From contig JAUCGE010000004.1 of assembly GCA_030377965.1 (NCBI GenBank), positions 1 through 64,000 of the forward strand: a stretch of 64,000 nt of DNA, read 5' to 3'. Source of the DNA: Desulfobacterales bacterium HSG16. GTDB lineage: Bacteria > Desulfobacterota > Desulfobacteria > Desulfobacterales > HSG16. Below, piece by piece: positions 43,691 to 52,847 of the stretch. The stretch's first letter is position 1. Each line of letters begins with the position of its first letter. The translations under genes and the position numbers were made by a program. The notes under the pieces are model-generated. The model worked only from the letters and a program-made list of their open reading frames with translations, made no database searches and was not told where the DNA came from.

Positions 43691-46435
43691 TTATTCTCCG
43701 TTCTTTTCTTTGATAGCTGCATGAGCTGCCGCAAGCCTGGCCACAGGGACTCTGAAGGGAGAACACGATACATAGTTAAGTCCTAGTTCATGACATAGTG
43801 CGATGGATTGAGGCTCTCCGCCGTGTTCCCCGCAGATTCCGAATTCCAGTTCCGGATTGACTGATTTTCCTTTTTCCAGAGCTATTCGCATCAATTCACC
43901 CACACCGTCTCTGTCAATTATGGCAAAAGGGTTTTCTGGCAGAATTTTGGATTCCATGTATTCGACCAAAAATGCTGATTCTGCATCGTCTCTTGAAATC
44001 CCGAAAGTAGTCTGGGTCAGATCATTGGTTCCGAAGGAGAAGAACTGGGCATATTCTGCTATCTGATCCGCAGTCAGGGCAGCTCGGGGCAACTCGATCA
44101 TTGTACCGAACTTGTAGTCGATGGTAATGCCCTGCTCTTCCATGACTTTTTTAGCTTCTTCCTCTAATACTTTACGCTGTACCTTGAGTTCATTGGCATG
44201 GCTTGTCAAAGGGATCATAATTTCCGGGAAAACTTCAACTCCTTCTTTTGTTACAATGCATGCTGCCTCGAACACTGCTCTTACCTGCATCATTGTCAAT
44301 TCGGGAATATATATACCGAGTCGAACGCCTCTGAGTCCGAGCATGGGGTTGGCTTCTCTGATGCTTTCCGCTCGTTTGAGCAGGATTTCTTTCTTGCTGA
44401 CCTGTTTTAACAATTCATCGATATCCGCCAGATTTTTTGCATGCTGAAGCTGAATTTTCAGATCTGCCAGTTCTCTGAGCAGTTCGGTGACATCCGGCAG
44501 AAATTCGTGCAGGGGCGGATCTATCAGCCTTATGATTACGGGTTTGCCTTCCATCACCCTGAACAGACCGGCAAAATCATCCCGCTGAAAAGGCAGGAGC
44601 GCTTCCAGAGCTTCGCGGCGTTCGATCCTGTAGTCGGTCATTATCATTTTCTGAAAATGAGGCAGGCGGTTGGTTTCGAAAAACATATGTTCTGAACGAC
44701 AGAGACCAATACCTTCCGCACCGTATTCTATGGCACGTCTTGCGTCTTTGGGATAATCCGCATTGGCCCAGACTCCGAGTTTTTTGAATTCATCTGCCCA
44801 TGAGAGCAATTGAATCAGCCAGGGATCTTTGATATCGGGAATCATTGTAGCTATAGTTCCAGCATATACTTCGCCTGTAGATCCATCTATGGAGATCAAA
44901 TCACCTTCATGGATGATCTTGTCTTTAACAGTCATACGGCGTTTGCTCATATCTATGGTAATAGCCGAAACCCCGACTACAGCAGGTTTTCCAAACTGCC
45001 TGGCCACAAGGGCTGCGTGGCTTGTGCGTCCACCCCGGCTTGTGAGGATTCCCCTGGCTGCCAGCATACCGTGGACATCGTCGGGCCTGGTTTCGGGCCT
45101 GACCATTATCACATCCTTGTTTTCCTGTTTGGCCCAGATTTCGGCCATATCTGCATCGAAAACTACCATACCGGAAGCAGCGCCGGGGGACACGTTAAGG
45201 CCGGTAGCCAGCAAGTTGCCTTCGATTCTGGCAGCTTCTGTGGCATTCCTGTCAAACTGGGGATGAAGGAAGAAATCCACCTGTTCGGGGCTGACACGGA
45301 TAACAGCCTCTTCGTTGCTTATCAAGCCCTCTCTGGCCATTTCCACAGCAATGCGGACAGATGCCTGAGCTGTACGCTTTCCGTCTCTGGTCTGGAGCAT
45401 CCAGAGTTTACCTTTTTCTATAGTGAATTCCATATCCTGCATTTCACGATAATGGCGCTCCAGAAGGCCGGATATCTTATCAAGTTCGTGAAAGGCTTCA
45501 GGCATTTCATCTTTCATGCGATGAATATCTTTGGTCAGGCGGATACCTGCAACCACATCTTCGCCCTGGGCATTGATCAGGTAATCGCCTTCCATCTTTC
45601 TTTCGCCCGTTGATCCGTTACGGGTCATTGCGACACCGGTTGCAGAATCATTCCCCATATTGCCAAATACCATAGTTACTATATTTACAGCGGTTCCCAG
45701 GTCGTGGGGTATAAGTGCCGCATTCCTGTAGTCGATTGCTCTCTTGCCGTTCCAGCTTTTGAATACTGCCTCTGTAGCCAGTTTCAACTGCTGATAAGGC
45801 TCTGTGGGAAAATTGCCTGTTGTGTAGCGAGTATAAATAGCCTTGAACTGCCTGGTCACTTCCTTCCAGTTTTCGGCTGTCAGTTGAGCATCAGTTTCCA
45901 CATCAGCCTTTATCCGGGCTTCGGTAATCACTTCCTCAAACTTTTCGTCATCTATTCCCATGACCACGGAACCGAACATCTGGATAAGTCTTCTGTAAGA
46001 ATCATAGACAAATCGGGCATCACCTGTCAGTTCTATCATGCCCTGTGCAGTTTCGTCGTTCAGCCCGATATTCAAAACTGTATCCATCATGCCGGGCATG
46101 GAAAACATGGCTCCGGAACGGCACGAAACCAATAAGGGGTTTTCAGGATTGCCAAATTCCTTGCCTGTTGATTCTTCTATGACTTTCATGGCATTTTTTT
46201 CCTGTTCCCACATTCCGTCAGGAAAACTGCCGCCGGAAGCCAGATATGAATTACAGGCTTCGGTTGTCACTGTAAATCCGGGAGGGACAGGTACGCCTAT
46301 TCTAACCATTTCGGCAAGATTTGCGCCCTTGCCCCCAAAAAGCTCTCTGAGCCTTGTGAAATCCCAGTCATGATCTTTTTTTGCTTGTTCCACTTCATCA
46401 AAATTATATACCCATTGAGCAGATGCTTCTGACAT
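43691..46435 (-). CDS. ppdK: Pyruvate, phosphate dikinase
   Basis: 914 residues from ATG 46435, 8 nt after GGAGG (a TTG at 46450 overlaps that site and is unlikely). It interconverts pyruvate, ATP and Pi with PEP, AMP and PPi. The N-terminal ATP-grasp part has FGGKGANLAEM and GSVVMGIDDEKF. The phospho-His is about residue 473 in GGRTSHAALVARQ. The C-terminal PEP/pyruvate domain has SFGTNDLTQTTFG and the active Cys near 868 in FGICGEHGG. Full length. Alone on its strand; supports gluconeogenic growth. Confidence 0.96.
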   Translation of the reverse strand: MSEASAQWVYNFDEVEQAKKDHDWDFTRLRELFGGKGANLAEMVRIGVPVPPGFTVTTEACNSYLASGGSFPDGMWEQEKNAMKVIEESTGKEFGNPENPLLVSCRSGAMFSMPGMMDTVLNIGLNDETAQGMIELTGDARFVYDSYRRLIQMFGSVVMGIDDEKFEEVITEARIKADVETDAQLTAENWKEVTRQFKAIYTRYTTGNFPTEPYQQLKLATEAVFKSWNGKRAIDYRNAALIPHDLGTAVNIVTMVFGNMGNDSATGVAMTRNGSTGERKMEGDYLINAQGEDVVAGIRLTKDIHRMKDEMPEAFHELDKISGLLERHYREMQDMEFTIEKGKLWMLQTRDGKRTAQASVRIAVEMAREGLISNEEAVIRVSPEQVDFFLHPQFDRNATEAARIEGNLLATGLNVSPGAASGMVVFDADMAEIWAKQENKDVIMVRPETRPDDVHGMLAARGILTSRGGRTSHAALVARQFGKPAVVGVSAITIDMSKRRMTVKDKIIHEGDLISIDGSTGEVYAGTIATMIPDIKDPWLIQLLSWADEFKKLGVWANADYPKDARRAIEYGAEGIGLCRSEHMFFETNRLPHFQKMIMTDYRIERREALEALLPFQRDDFAGLFRVMEGKPVIIRLIDPPLHEFLPDVTELLRELADLKIQLQHAKNLADIDELLKQVSKKEILLKRAESIREANPMLGLRGVRLGIYIPELTMMQVRAVFEAACIVTKEGVEVFPEIMIPLTSHANELKVQRKVLEEEAKKVMEEQGITIDYKFGTMIELPRAALTADQIAEYAQFFSFGTNDLTQTTFGISRDDAESAFLVEYMESKILPENPFAIIDRDGVGELMRIALEKGKSVNPELEFGICGEHGGEPQSIALCHELGLNYVSCSPFRVPVARLAAAHAAIKEKNGE

Positions 46436-46571
46436 TAAATGTTCCTCCAAAGGAAGTAAGAAAAAAATCGGTCGTAATCATCATATTTTGCGTGAGAATT
46501 TCTTTGCAGCAGCGGTGAGTTATCTTAATAGCTGCTCAAAACGATGATCATGGCCAAATAATCAATAAAAA

Positions 46572-46615
46572 AAAGGCCGAATTAAGGACATTTCTATCGG
46601 TAATTTCGACCTTAA
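46572..46615. other. Hairpin in the ppdK-kbl gap
   Basis: AAGGCCGAATTA and TAATTTCGACCTT pair as an imperfect 12-bp stem with a loop of about 17 nt, next to A-runs. In the minus direction it could lie in the ppdK leader; otherwise its role is unknown. Confidence 0.4.
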
Positions 46616-46763
46616 AAAGCCAAATTTTTCTAATTTAAAATAAGATGAGAAAGCTTGTCAACTATAAATGTCTGAATTAATCTGATATATGGAGAATTAA
46701 TAATGAAAAATTCCCTGATTTTCTGATTGAAGAATGTATATTTATAAAATTTATATTATTGAT

Positions 46764-46792
46764 TTGACTTGATCACATAGAATCAATACAAT
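46764..46792 (+). promoter_or_regulatory. Sigma-70 promoter of kbl-tdh
   Basis: TTGACT (46764-46769) and TACAAT (46787-46792) are separated by exactly 17 bp, each with one mismatch to consensus, about 40 bp before the kbl start. AGGAGG sits just ahead of the start codon. Confidence 0.6.
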
Positions 46793-46833
46793 TCATCTAA
46801 ATTTTATATACATGATCAGGAGGAAAAAAAGCG

Positions 46834-48024
46834 ATGCGTCAAACCATATTGACACACTTGAGTAAACAGACTGATATATTGCGTAAAACCGGCCTTTTCA
46901 AGGCCGAACGAATCATCGAATCTCCTCAGCAGGCAGCTATTCGTGTGACAGACGGTCAGGAGGTTTTAAACTTTTGTGCCAATAATTATCTTGGCCTGTC
47001 CAATCATCCAGAGCTGATCGCAACAGCCAGAACAGCACTTGAGCGTCACGGATTCGGGATGTCATCGGTCAGATTTATTTGCGGCACTCAAACCGTTCAC
47101 AAACAACTGGAAACCCGGATAAGCAAATTTTTATGTACAGAAGACACCATTTTATACGGTTCCTGTTTTGATGCCAATGGGGGGCTTTTTGAAACCCTGC
47201 TTGGAGCCGAAGACGCTGTTATCAGTGATTCCTTGAACCATGCGAGTATCATTGACGGGGTCAGATTGTGCAAAGCAAAGAGATTTCGCTACAAAAACAA
47301 CGATATGGACGATCTTGAAAACCAGTTGAAGGCAGCCGCTGACTGCAGGTTCCGATTGATTGCTACAGACGGAGTCTTTTCAATGGATGGAATAATCGCG
47401 AATCTGGGCGATATCTGTGATCTGGCGGATAAATATGATGCTCTGGTCATGGTGGATGATTCTCATGCTGTGGGCTTTATTGGTAAAAAAGGCAGGGGAA
47501 CCCACGAATATTGCGATGTGATCGACCGGGTGGATATTATAACCGGAACATTAGGTAAAGCCCTGGGCGGAGCATCGGGCGGATATACTTCAGGAAAAAA
47601 AGAAATAATAGAATGGCTCAGACAGCGTTCCCGGCCATACCTGTTTTCCAACACTCTGGCTCCTGTGATCGCAGCCACATCAATTGCTGTTCTGGATATG
47701 CTCGAATCAGGTTCAGAACTGCAAGAAAAGCTGCATGAAAACAGCCGATATTTTCGTAAGAAAATGGAAGCATCGGGGTTTGATCTGGTTCCTGGAGAAC
47801 ACCCTATCATCCCTGTAATGCTTGGTGATGCGGTTCTTGCACAGAATATGGCTGCCTGTCTGCTTGAAAAAGGTATTTATGTCGTAGGTTTCAGTTTTCC
47901 AGTAGTACCCGAAGGCAAGGCCCGGATTAGAACACAGATGTCTGCCGCTCATGAAAATATCCATATAGACAAGGCTGTTGACGCATTTGTCGAGGTGGGG
48001 CGCAAACTTGGGGTGATTCAATAG
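46834..48024 (+). CDS. kbl: Glycine C-acetyltransferase (2-amino-3-ketobutyrate CoA ligase)
   Basis: 396 residues, PLP enzyme of the alpha-oxoamine synthase family. [16 protein letters not shown] near 45-60, [20 protein letters not shown] and the PLP lysine K242 in [10 protein letters not shown] match Kbl. It splits 2-amino-3-ketobutyrate with CoA into glycine and acetyl-CoA. It precedes tdh by 18 bp, so the pair forms the classic threonine degradation pathway. Good AGGAGG ribosome site. Confidence 0.95.
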   Translation: MRQTILTHLSKQTDILRKTGLFKAERIIESPQQAAIRVTDGQEVLNFCANNYLGLSNHPELIATARTALERHGFGMSSVRFICGTQTVHKQLETRISKFLCTEDTILYGSCFDANGGLFETLLGAEDAVISDSLNHASIIDGVRLCKAKRFRYKNNDMDDLENQLKAAADCRFRLIATDGVFSMDGIIANLGDICDLADKYDALVMVDDSHAVGFIGKKGRGTHEYCDVIDRVDIITGTLGKALGGASGGYTSGKKEIIEWLRQRSRPYLFSNTLAPVIAATSIAVLDMLESGSELQEKLHENSRYFRKKMEASGFDLVPGEHPIIPVMLGDAVLAQNMAACLLEKGIYVVGFSFPVVPEGKARIRTQMSAAHENIHIDKAVDAFVEVGRKLGVIQ

Positions 48025-48042
48025 GCCGTAAAGGAATATGAT

Positions 48043-49077
48043 ATGAAAAAAATGAAAGTTCTTGCAAAGCTAAAACCCGAGGAAGGCATCTGGATGGATG
48101 AAGCCTTGATCCCCGAACTGGGACATAATGATATCCGGATAAAAATCTTAAAAACCGCTATCTGCGGAACAGATGTTCATATTTATAACTGGGATGAATG
48201 GTCACAGAACACCATACCAATACCCATGACAATTGGTCACGAGTTCGTGGGACTGGTGGATGAAACAGGAAGCGAAGTAAAAGGAATTGAGAAAGGAGAC
48301 CGGGTTTCAGGGGAAGGCCATATCACCTGCGGACATTGCAGAAATTGCAGGGCAGGCAAGCGCCATCTGTGCCGTAATACAATCGGTGTGGGTGTAAACA
48401 GAACAGGATGCTTTGCCGAATATCTGACCATCCCGGCTGTCAACGCTTTCAAAGTCCCGGATATGATTGATGATGACACAGCCTCCATTCTCGACCCTTT
48501 TGGAAACGCCGCGCATACGGCCCTGTCTTTCGACCTTGTGGGAGAAGATGTACTCATTACCGGAGCTGGCCCCATAGGCGTTATGGCCACAGCAATAGCC
48601 AGGCATGTGGGAGCCAGATTTATCGTGATTACCGATATAAATGATTATCGCCTGGATCTGGCAAAAAAAATGGGTGCAACAAAAACTGTGAATGTCAGCA
48701 GACAGTCCTTAACGGATGTAATGGGCGAACTGGACATGAAAGAAGGCTTTGATGTCGGACTTGAAATGTCGGGCAGCCCTCTTGCCATGAACCAGATGCT
48801 CGACTGTATGAACTTTGGCGGCAAAATAGCGGTTCTCGGAATTCCTGCTGGAGAAACTTTAATAGATTGGAAAAAGATAATCTTCAAAGGAATGATACTG
48901 AAAGGTATTTACGGAAGAGAGATGTTCGAGACATGGTATAAGATGTCGGCCATGCTTCAGAGCGAACTCGATATTTCAGAGGTGATTACCCATAGATTTC
49001 ATGTGGATGAATTTCAAAAAGCTTTTGATATAATGAGATCGGGCATGTCCGGGAAGGTGATCTTGAACTGGACATGA
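48043..49077 (+). CDS. tdh: L-threonine 3-dehydrogenase
   Basis: 344 residues, zinc medium-chain dehydrogenase. Catalytic zinc ligands are C41 in AICGTDVH and GHEFVG (about 66); the structural zinc cysteines are in [15 protein letters not shown] near 97-112. The NAD Rossmann motif is [15 protein letters not shown] near 170. It oxidises threonine to 2-amino-3-ketobutyrate for Kbl, encoded just upstream. Confidence 0.95.
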   Translation: MKKMKVLAKLKPEEGIWMDEALIPELGHNDIRIKILKTAICGTDVHIYNWDEWSQNTIPIPMTIGHEFVGLVDETGSEVKGIEKGDRVSGEGHITCGHCRNCRAGKRHLCRNTIGVGVNRTGCFAEYLTIPAVNAFKVPDMIDDDTASILDPFGNAAHTALSFDLVGEDVLITGAGPIGVMATAIARHVGARFIVITDINDYRLDLAKKMGATKTVNVSRQSLTDVMGELDMKEGFDVGLEMSGSPLAMNQMLDCMNFGGKIAVLGIPAGETLIDWKKIIFKGMILKGIYGREMFETWYKMSAMLQSELDISEVITHRFHVDEFQKAFDIMRSGMSGKVILNWT

Positions 49078-49097
49078 GGTATTTATCAGCAAATCGG

Positions 49098-49294
49098 CAT
49101 CCTTCATTCAGTAGTTTACACTTTCCGTATGTCTGAATCAGGATTCTCAGGATTAAAGGATGAACAGGATTAGCATTTGAAAATCTTGAAAATCCTTTAA
49201 TCCTGAGAATCCTGATTCAGACAAAATGAGGCAATAAAAAACAAGCCAGAATAAGAAAAAGTGTAAACTATTTTTGGACGAATATGAAGGATGC
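49098..49294. repeat. Nested long inverted repeat between tdh and the PLP gene
   Basis: Inner arms at 49131-49161 and 49191-49221 are perfect 31-bp complements, built on GGATTCTCAGGATTAAAGGA. Outer arms pair AGTTTACACTTT with AAAGTGTAAACT (49258-49269), and the outermost GCATCCTTCAT (49098) pairs with ATGAAGGATGC (49284-49294). It resembles a palindromic mobile element that ends just before the PLP gene; its core is shared with the repeat at 58234. Confidence 0.75.
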
Positions 49295-49325
49295 CAGCAA
49301 ATCTTATAAAACATTGGGGGTGACA

Positions 49326-50546
49326 ATGCAAAAATTCAATCCTGAACAGTCATTATGGGAGTGTCGAAGAGAATTCGGGGAACATGGGGGTGTTGCACCT
49401 TCCGTTTCAAGATCTTCTACATTCACGGTTATAGACCCGGAAACCATCGCACAGATTTTCGAGGGAATCAGAGGACCTGACAAGGGCGGATGTTTTCTTT
49501 ACAGCCGCCATTTCAATCCAACGGTGGAAGTTTTGTCCCGCTACCTGGCTGCTATGGAAGGGGCTGAAGGCGCTGCCTGCATGGCCAGCGGCATGGCCGC
49601 CATCAGTTGTGCATTGTTGCAGTTGTGCAAAAGCGGAGATCATATAGTATCAAGTGAAGTGATTTACGGAGGAACTCACGCTTTACTGGCCGAACTGCTG
49701 CCAGAGTACAACATCACCACCACTTTCGTTGATCCTTCGGATACAAAAGCTTTTGAAAACGCCATCAGACCGAATACTCGAGTTCTTTATACCGAAGCCA
49801 TCGGCAATCCCACTTTGAAAGTGAGTGACATTCCGGCCCTGTCACAAATAGCGAGAGACAACGATCTGAGCCTTGTTGTGGATAACACATTTTCCCCCAT
49901 GATGATTTCCCCCATCAGGCTGGGAGCTGACGTGGTGATTCATTCCATGACAAAGTTTATTAATGGTTCCAGCGATGTGATTGCAGGCGCAATCTGTACA
50001 GACAGGGAGTTTATATACAGACTCATGGATCTTCATACCGGTCGGGCCATGCTGCTCGGCCCTACTATGGACCCCAGAGTTGCATTCGATATTATCCAGC
50101 GTCTGCCCCATTTGAGCATCAGAATGAAAGAGCATTCCCGCCGGACTATAGCGATTGCCCGGCATCTGGAAAAAATAGGAGTGCCTGTCTCCTATCCCGG
50201 GCTTGAATCCCATCCTCATCATGAACGGCTTTCTGGCATGATAAATGAAGGCTACGGATACGGCGGGTTGATGACCATAGACTGTATAACACAGGAAAAA
50301 GCTGATGAATTCATGTCAATTCTCCAGAACAGGGAGCGATTCGGCTTCATTGCTGTGTCTCTGGGCTATTTCGATTCTCTCATATCCTGTTCAGGCTCTA
50401 CCACATCTTCAGAACTCACATTAGAGGAACAGACAAGCATGGGGTTGTCTCCGGGCCTTGTCAGAATGTCCATAGGTTATACCGGAGATTTAAAAGATCG
50501 TATCCAGCAGATCGAACGCGCGGTAAGAGACGTGAAGCTCATATAA
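49326..50546 (+). CDS. Cys/Met-metabolism PLP enzyme (methionine gamma-lyase/cystathionine gamma-synthase-like)
   Basis: 406 residues from ATG 49326, after GGGGGTGAC. An ATG at 49284 lies inside the inverted repeat and is unlikely. The trans-sulfuration fold shows YSRHFNPTVEVLSRYLAAME near 59-78, MASGMAAISC, the PLP-binding VVDNTFSP (Asp) and the lysine K210 in HSMTKFINGSSDV. The usual SxTKYxxGHxD motif is altered to FINGSSD. The reaction (lyase or synthase) cannot be fixed from sequence. It follows kbl-tdh, suggesting amino acid breakdown. Confidence 0.85.
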   Translation: MQKFNPEQSLWECRREFGEHGGVAPSVSRSSTFTVIDPETIAQIFEGIRGPDKGGCFLYSRHFNPTVEVLSRYLAAMEGAEGAACMASGMAAISCALLQLCKSGDHIVSSEVIYGGTHALLAELLPEYNITTTFVDPSDTKAFENAIRPNTRVLYTEAIGNPTLKVSDIPALSQIARDNDLSLVVDNTFSPMMISPIRLGADVVIHSMTKFINGSSDVIAGAICTDREFIYRLMDLHTGRAMLLGPTMDPRVAFDIIQRLPHLSIRMKEHSRRTIAIARHLEKIGVPVSYPGLESHPHHERLSGMINEGYGYGGLMTIDCITQEKADEFMSILQNRERFGFIAVSLGYFDSLISCSGSTTSSELTLEEQTSMGLSPGLVRMSIGYTGDLKDRIQQIERAVRDVKLI

Positions 50547-52103
50547 TCATTTAGGATATCCTGTGATTTCCCTGATTCGTTTATAAAGGGGTTTGAGCTG
50601 TTTATACATCTTTTTATATACATCACGGTACAGGGAATCATATAGTTCATGAGTTTTCTGGTCGGGTTCGAACACATCTCCGATATGGGTCATGGCTTTT
50701 ACGGCTGACGTAAAATCTTTATGAATCCCTGTTCCACATGCAGCGTCAATGGCGGCTCCAAGGCCGGAAGTCTCATAAAGATGGGGGCGGGCAGTGGGAA
50801 GCCCGAAGACATCTGCTGTAACCTGCATAGCATTTTCACTCTGTGATCCACCTCCTGAAACCCGGAGACTCGTGATCGGAATCCGGGTTTTTTTCTCAAT
50901 TCTTTCCTTGCCTTCTCTGAGAGCATAAGCAAGTCCTTCAAGGATCGAGCGATAAAGATGCGCTCGTGTGTGAACATCTCCAAAACCGATAACACCGCCC
51001 TTGGCTTCAGGGCCTGGCAGCCTGATGCCCGGAGTCCAGTAAGGCTGAAGCATGAGTCCCATAGAGCCTGCGGGTATGTTTTCCACCATTCTGTCGAACA
51101 GAACCTCTGGATTCAGCCCCTGGCGTTCGGCCTCCTGCCTTTCTTCAAGCCCGAATTCTTCTTTGAACCAGCTGACCATCCAGTAACCTCGAAATATCTG
51201 AACCTCAATGGAATGATAATCCGGAATAGCAGAAGGATAAGGCGGAAGCAGGGAAATTTCAGTATATTTTTTATGGGTAACGTTTATAGTAGCTGTTGTT
51301 CCATAGCTCAGACAGCCGACAGACGGTTCCAGGCTGCCAGAACCAATCACTTCGCATGCTTTGTCTGCTGCCGCAGCAATCAGGGGAAGCCCTTCAGGGA
51401 TGCCGGTTTCCTCTGCTGCCTTTTTTGTGATGGTTCCAAGAACCTGTCCGGGTTCAACCAGTTCGGGCAACATATCCGGGCTTATGGACAGAGCCTGCCA
51501 TTTCCAGTTTTTTTGTCCGGCCCAGCACATTTTTTTATAATCAAAAGGAAGATAGGCCACCTGGCATGCGGTTGAATCCTTAAACTCTCCAGTGAGCAGG
51601 AAAGTCAGCCACCCGGAAAGCAGAAGATATCTATCTGTATTTTTCCAGATTTCAGGTTGATATGTTCTGATCCAGTTTGATTCGGCTTCTTCTTGAAAAT
51701 AGGCTATTGTATTTTTGACTCCCAATATTGTAAACAAAAAGCTCCATAATCTGCCTGGCAATTTCTGTCCGTAGGTTTTTCGCTGGTCCAGCCAGAGCAT
51801 AGCAGGTCGAAGCGGTCTGCCCGATTTATCCGTGTTGATAACCGTGCCTCGCTGGGTGGTTACTGAAACTCCGGCAATCGCCTCTTTATCGATATCATGG
51901 TTTTTCCATAATCTCTGACAAGCCTGGCACAGGGCTTTCCAGAAAATATCCGGGTCCTGCTCCGCCCATCCGGGATTTTTGCTGAAATAAGGGGTAAACT
52001 CAATGCGTTCTTTGGCCAGCAGATTTCCTTCAGGGTCGAAAATCAATGCTCTTAAACTCTGGGTACCATTATCGATTGTCAAAAGCAGATCTTTGGTGTT
52101 CAT
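50547..52103 (-). CDS. FGGY-family carbohydrate kinase
   Basis: 518 residues. LLTIDNGTQSLRALIFD at 7-23 is the phosphate-1 region of the FGGY/ASKHA fold. AGVSVTTQRGTVI, MLWLDQRK near 105, YGTTATINV and the C-terminal LRVSGGGSQSENAMQV (adenosine motif) follow. It phosphorylates a sugar or polyol such as xylulose, glycerol or erythritol; which one is not evident. Its stop abuts the stop of the convergent PLP gene with no gap and no visible terminator. Confidence 0.9.
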   Translation of the reverse strand: MNTKDLLLTIDNGTQSLRALIFDPEGNLLAKERIEFTPYFSKNPGWAEQDPDIFWKALCQACQRLWKNHDIDKEAIAGVSVTTQRGTVINTDKSGRPLRPAMLWLDQRKTYGQKLPGRLWSFLFTILGVKNTIAYFQEEAESNWIRTYQPEIWKNTDRYLLLSGWLTFLLTGEFKDSTACQVAYLPFDYKKMCWAGQKNWKWQALSISPDMLPELVEPGQVLGTITKKAAEETGIPEGLPLIAAAADKACEVIGSGSLEPSVGCLSYGTTATINVTHKKYTEISLLPPYPSAIPDYHSIEVQIFRGYWMVSWFKEEFGLEERQEAERQGLNPEVLFDRMVENIPAGSMGLMLQPYWTPGIRLPGPEAKGGVIGFGDVHTRAHLYRSILEGLAYALREGKERIEKKTRIPITSLRVSGGGSQSENAMQVTADVFGLPTARPHLYETSGLGAAIDAACGTGIHKDFTSAVKAMTHIGDVFEPDQKTHELYDSLYRDVYKKMYKQLKPLYKRIREITGYPK

Positions 52104-52260
52104 ACGAGCCTTTCACAAAATATCTAAAATTATTTAATCTAAATCGTACATATCCTATAATCAAGAAAATAATCTTTCTCCCTAAATTCTTATTGACTTC
52201 ATTCATGATTTTGTTTCAATAATAGGTTGTTTATAGATCCGACATAAAATAAAAATATGT

Positions 52261-52373
52261 ACGGTGAGTCCCACCGGATTTCAAGCCTGTGGAGAATGCA
52301 GCGCTGGTCACATGTAGATTGTGGGTAACTGCCTCTGTGAAGCAGGAAGAAAAGGACAGATAATCATAGATTA
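52261..52373 (+). pseudogene. Remnant of a TnpB (IS200/IS605 OrfB) C-terminus
   Basis: Read from 52261, the frame gives TVSPTGFQACGECSAGHM, then a TAG, then IVGNCLCEAGRKGQ. The spacing of CGE...SAG and the EAGRK ending resembles the variable C-terminal tail of many TnpB/OrfB proteins. No upstream TnpB domain, no transposase and no clear ends remain. This is a family-pattern judgement and could be wrong. Flanking 52104-52260 and 52374-52474 hold nothing I recognise. Confidence 0.4.
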
Positions 52374-52474
52374 TCATACTTTTTTCAGGACGGTTTGCAG
52401 GTTCTTAAAGCATGACCGTTTCCCGAAAAACACGAGCTGGCAGGAATATACCGAAAAGGCAGGGGAATCGGATT

Positions 52475-52813
52475 ATGGGAAAAGAGCGTAAAATAAAGCG
52501 TTGCCGACTTGTCAATTACCTGAACGTGATTGATGAAAGTACAGACGCTATAATAGGAATTCTGGTTGATTTCAGCACGGAAGGATTGATGCTCGAAAGT
52601 GAATCTGCCATTCCTGTTGAAAAAATATTCAATCTGGCAGTGGAGGTGGCATCACAGATGTTTTCCCTCAAAGCGCAAAGCCTCTGGTGCAGAAAAGATG
52701 AAAAGCACAAGGTGTTTCATACTGGATTTACTATAGAAAAACTACCCTTTGAGACCATGAATGCAATCTGGTCTCTGGAAGAAGTAGCTTGCAGCGATAA
52801 ATCTTTGGATTGA
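52475..52813 (+). CDS. PilZ-like domain protein
   Basis: 112 residues from ATG 52475, behind AGGGGAAT; a frame open to 52412 is less likely. It shows the basic patch ERKIKRCRL at the N-terminus, then LVDFSTEGLMLES (the D/NxSxxG motif) about 24 residues later, and a beta-rich remainder with CRKDEKHKVFHTGFTIEKL. This is the PilZ c-di-GMP-binding pattern, though the RxxxR motif is imperfect. Lies 34 bp before sppA. Confidence 0.65.
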   Translation: MGKERKIKRCRLVNYLNVIDESTDAIIGILVDFSTEGLMLESESAIPVEKIFNLAVEVASQMFSLKAQSLWCRKDEKHKVFHTGFTIEKLPFETMNAIWSLEEVACSDKSLD

Positions 52814-52847
52814 TTTGTCGATAAAAAAGCCGGAAAGGAAGGTATAA

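Larger units (their letters stand above)
46436..46833. other. Divergent region between ppdK and kbl
   Basis: About 400 bp without a gene. It contains the hairpin at 46572 and the promoter at 46764; the part before ppdK must hold its promoter, which I could not locate. Confidence 0.5.

Noticed and set aside
44810-45613. Long plus-strand open frame inside ppdK
   Set aside because: It is an antisense frame of the highly conserved pyruvate phosphate dikinase and shows no motif of its own.
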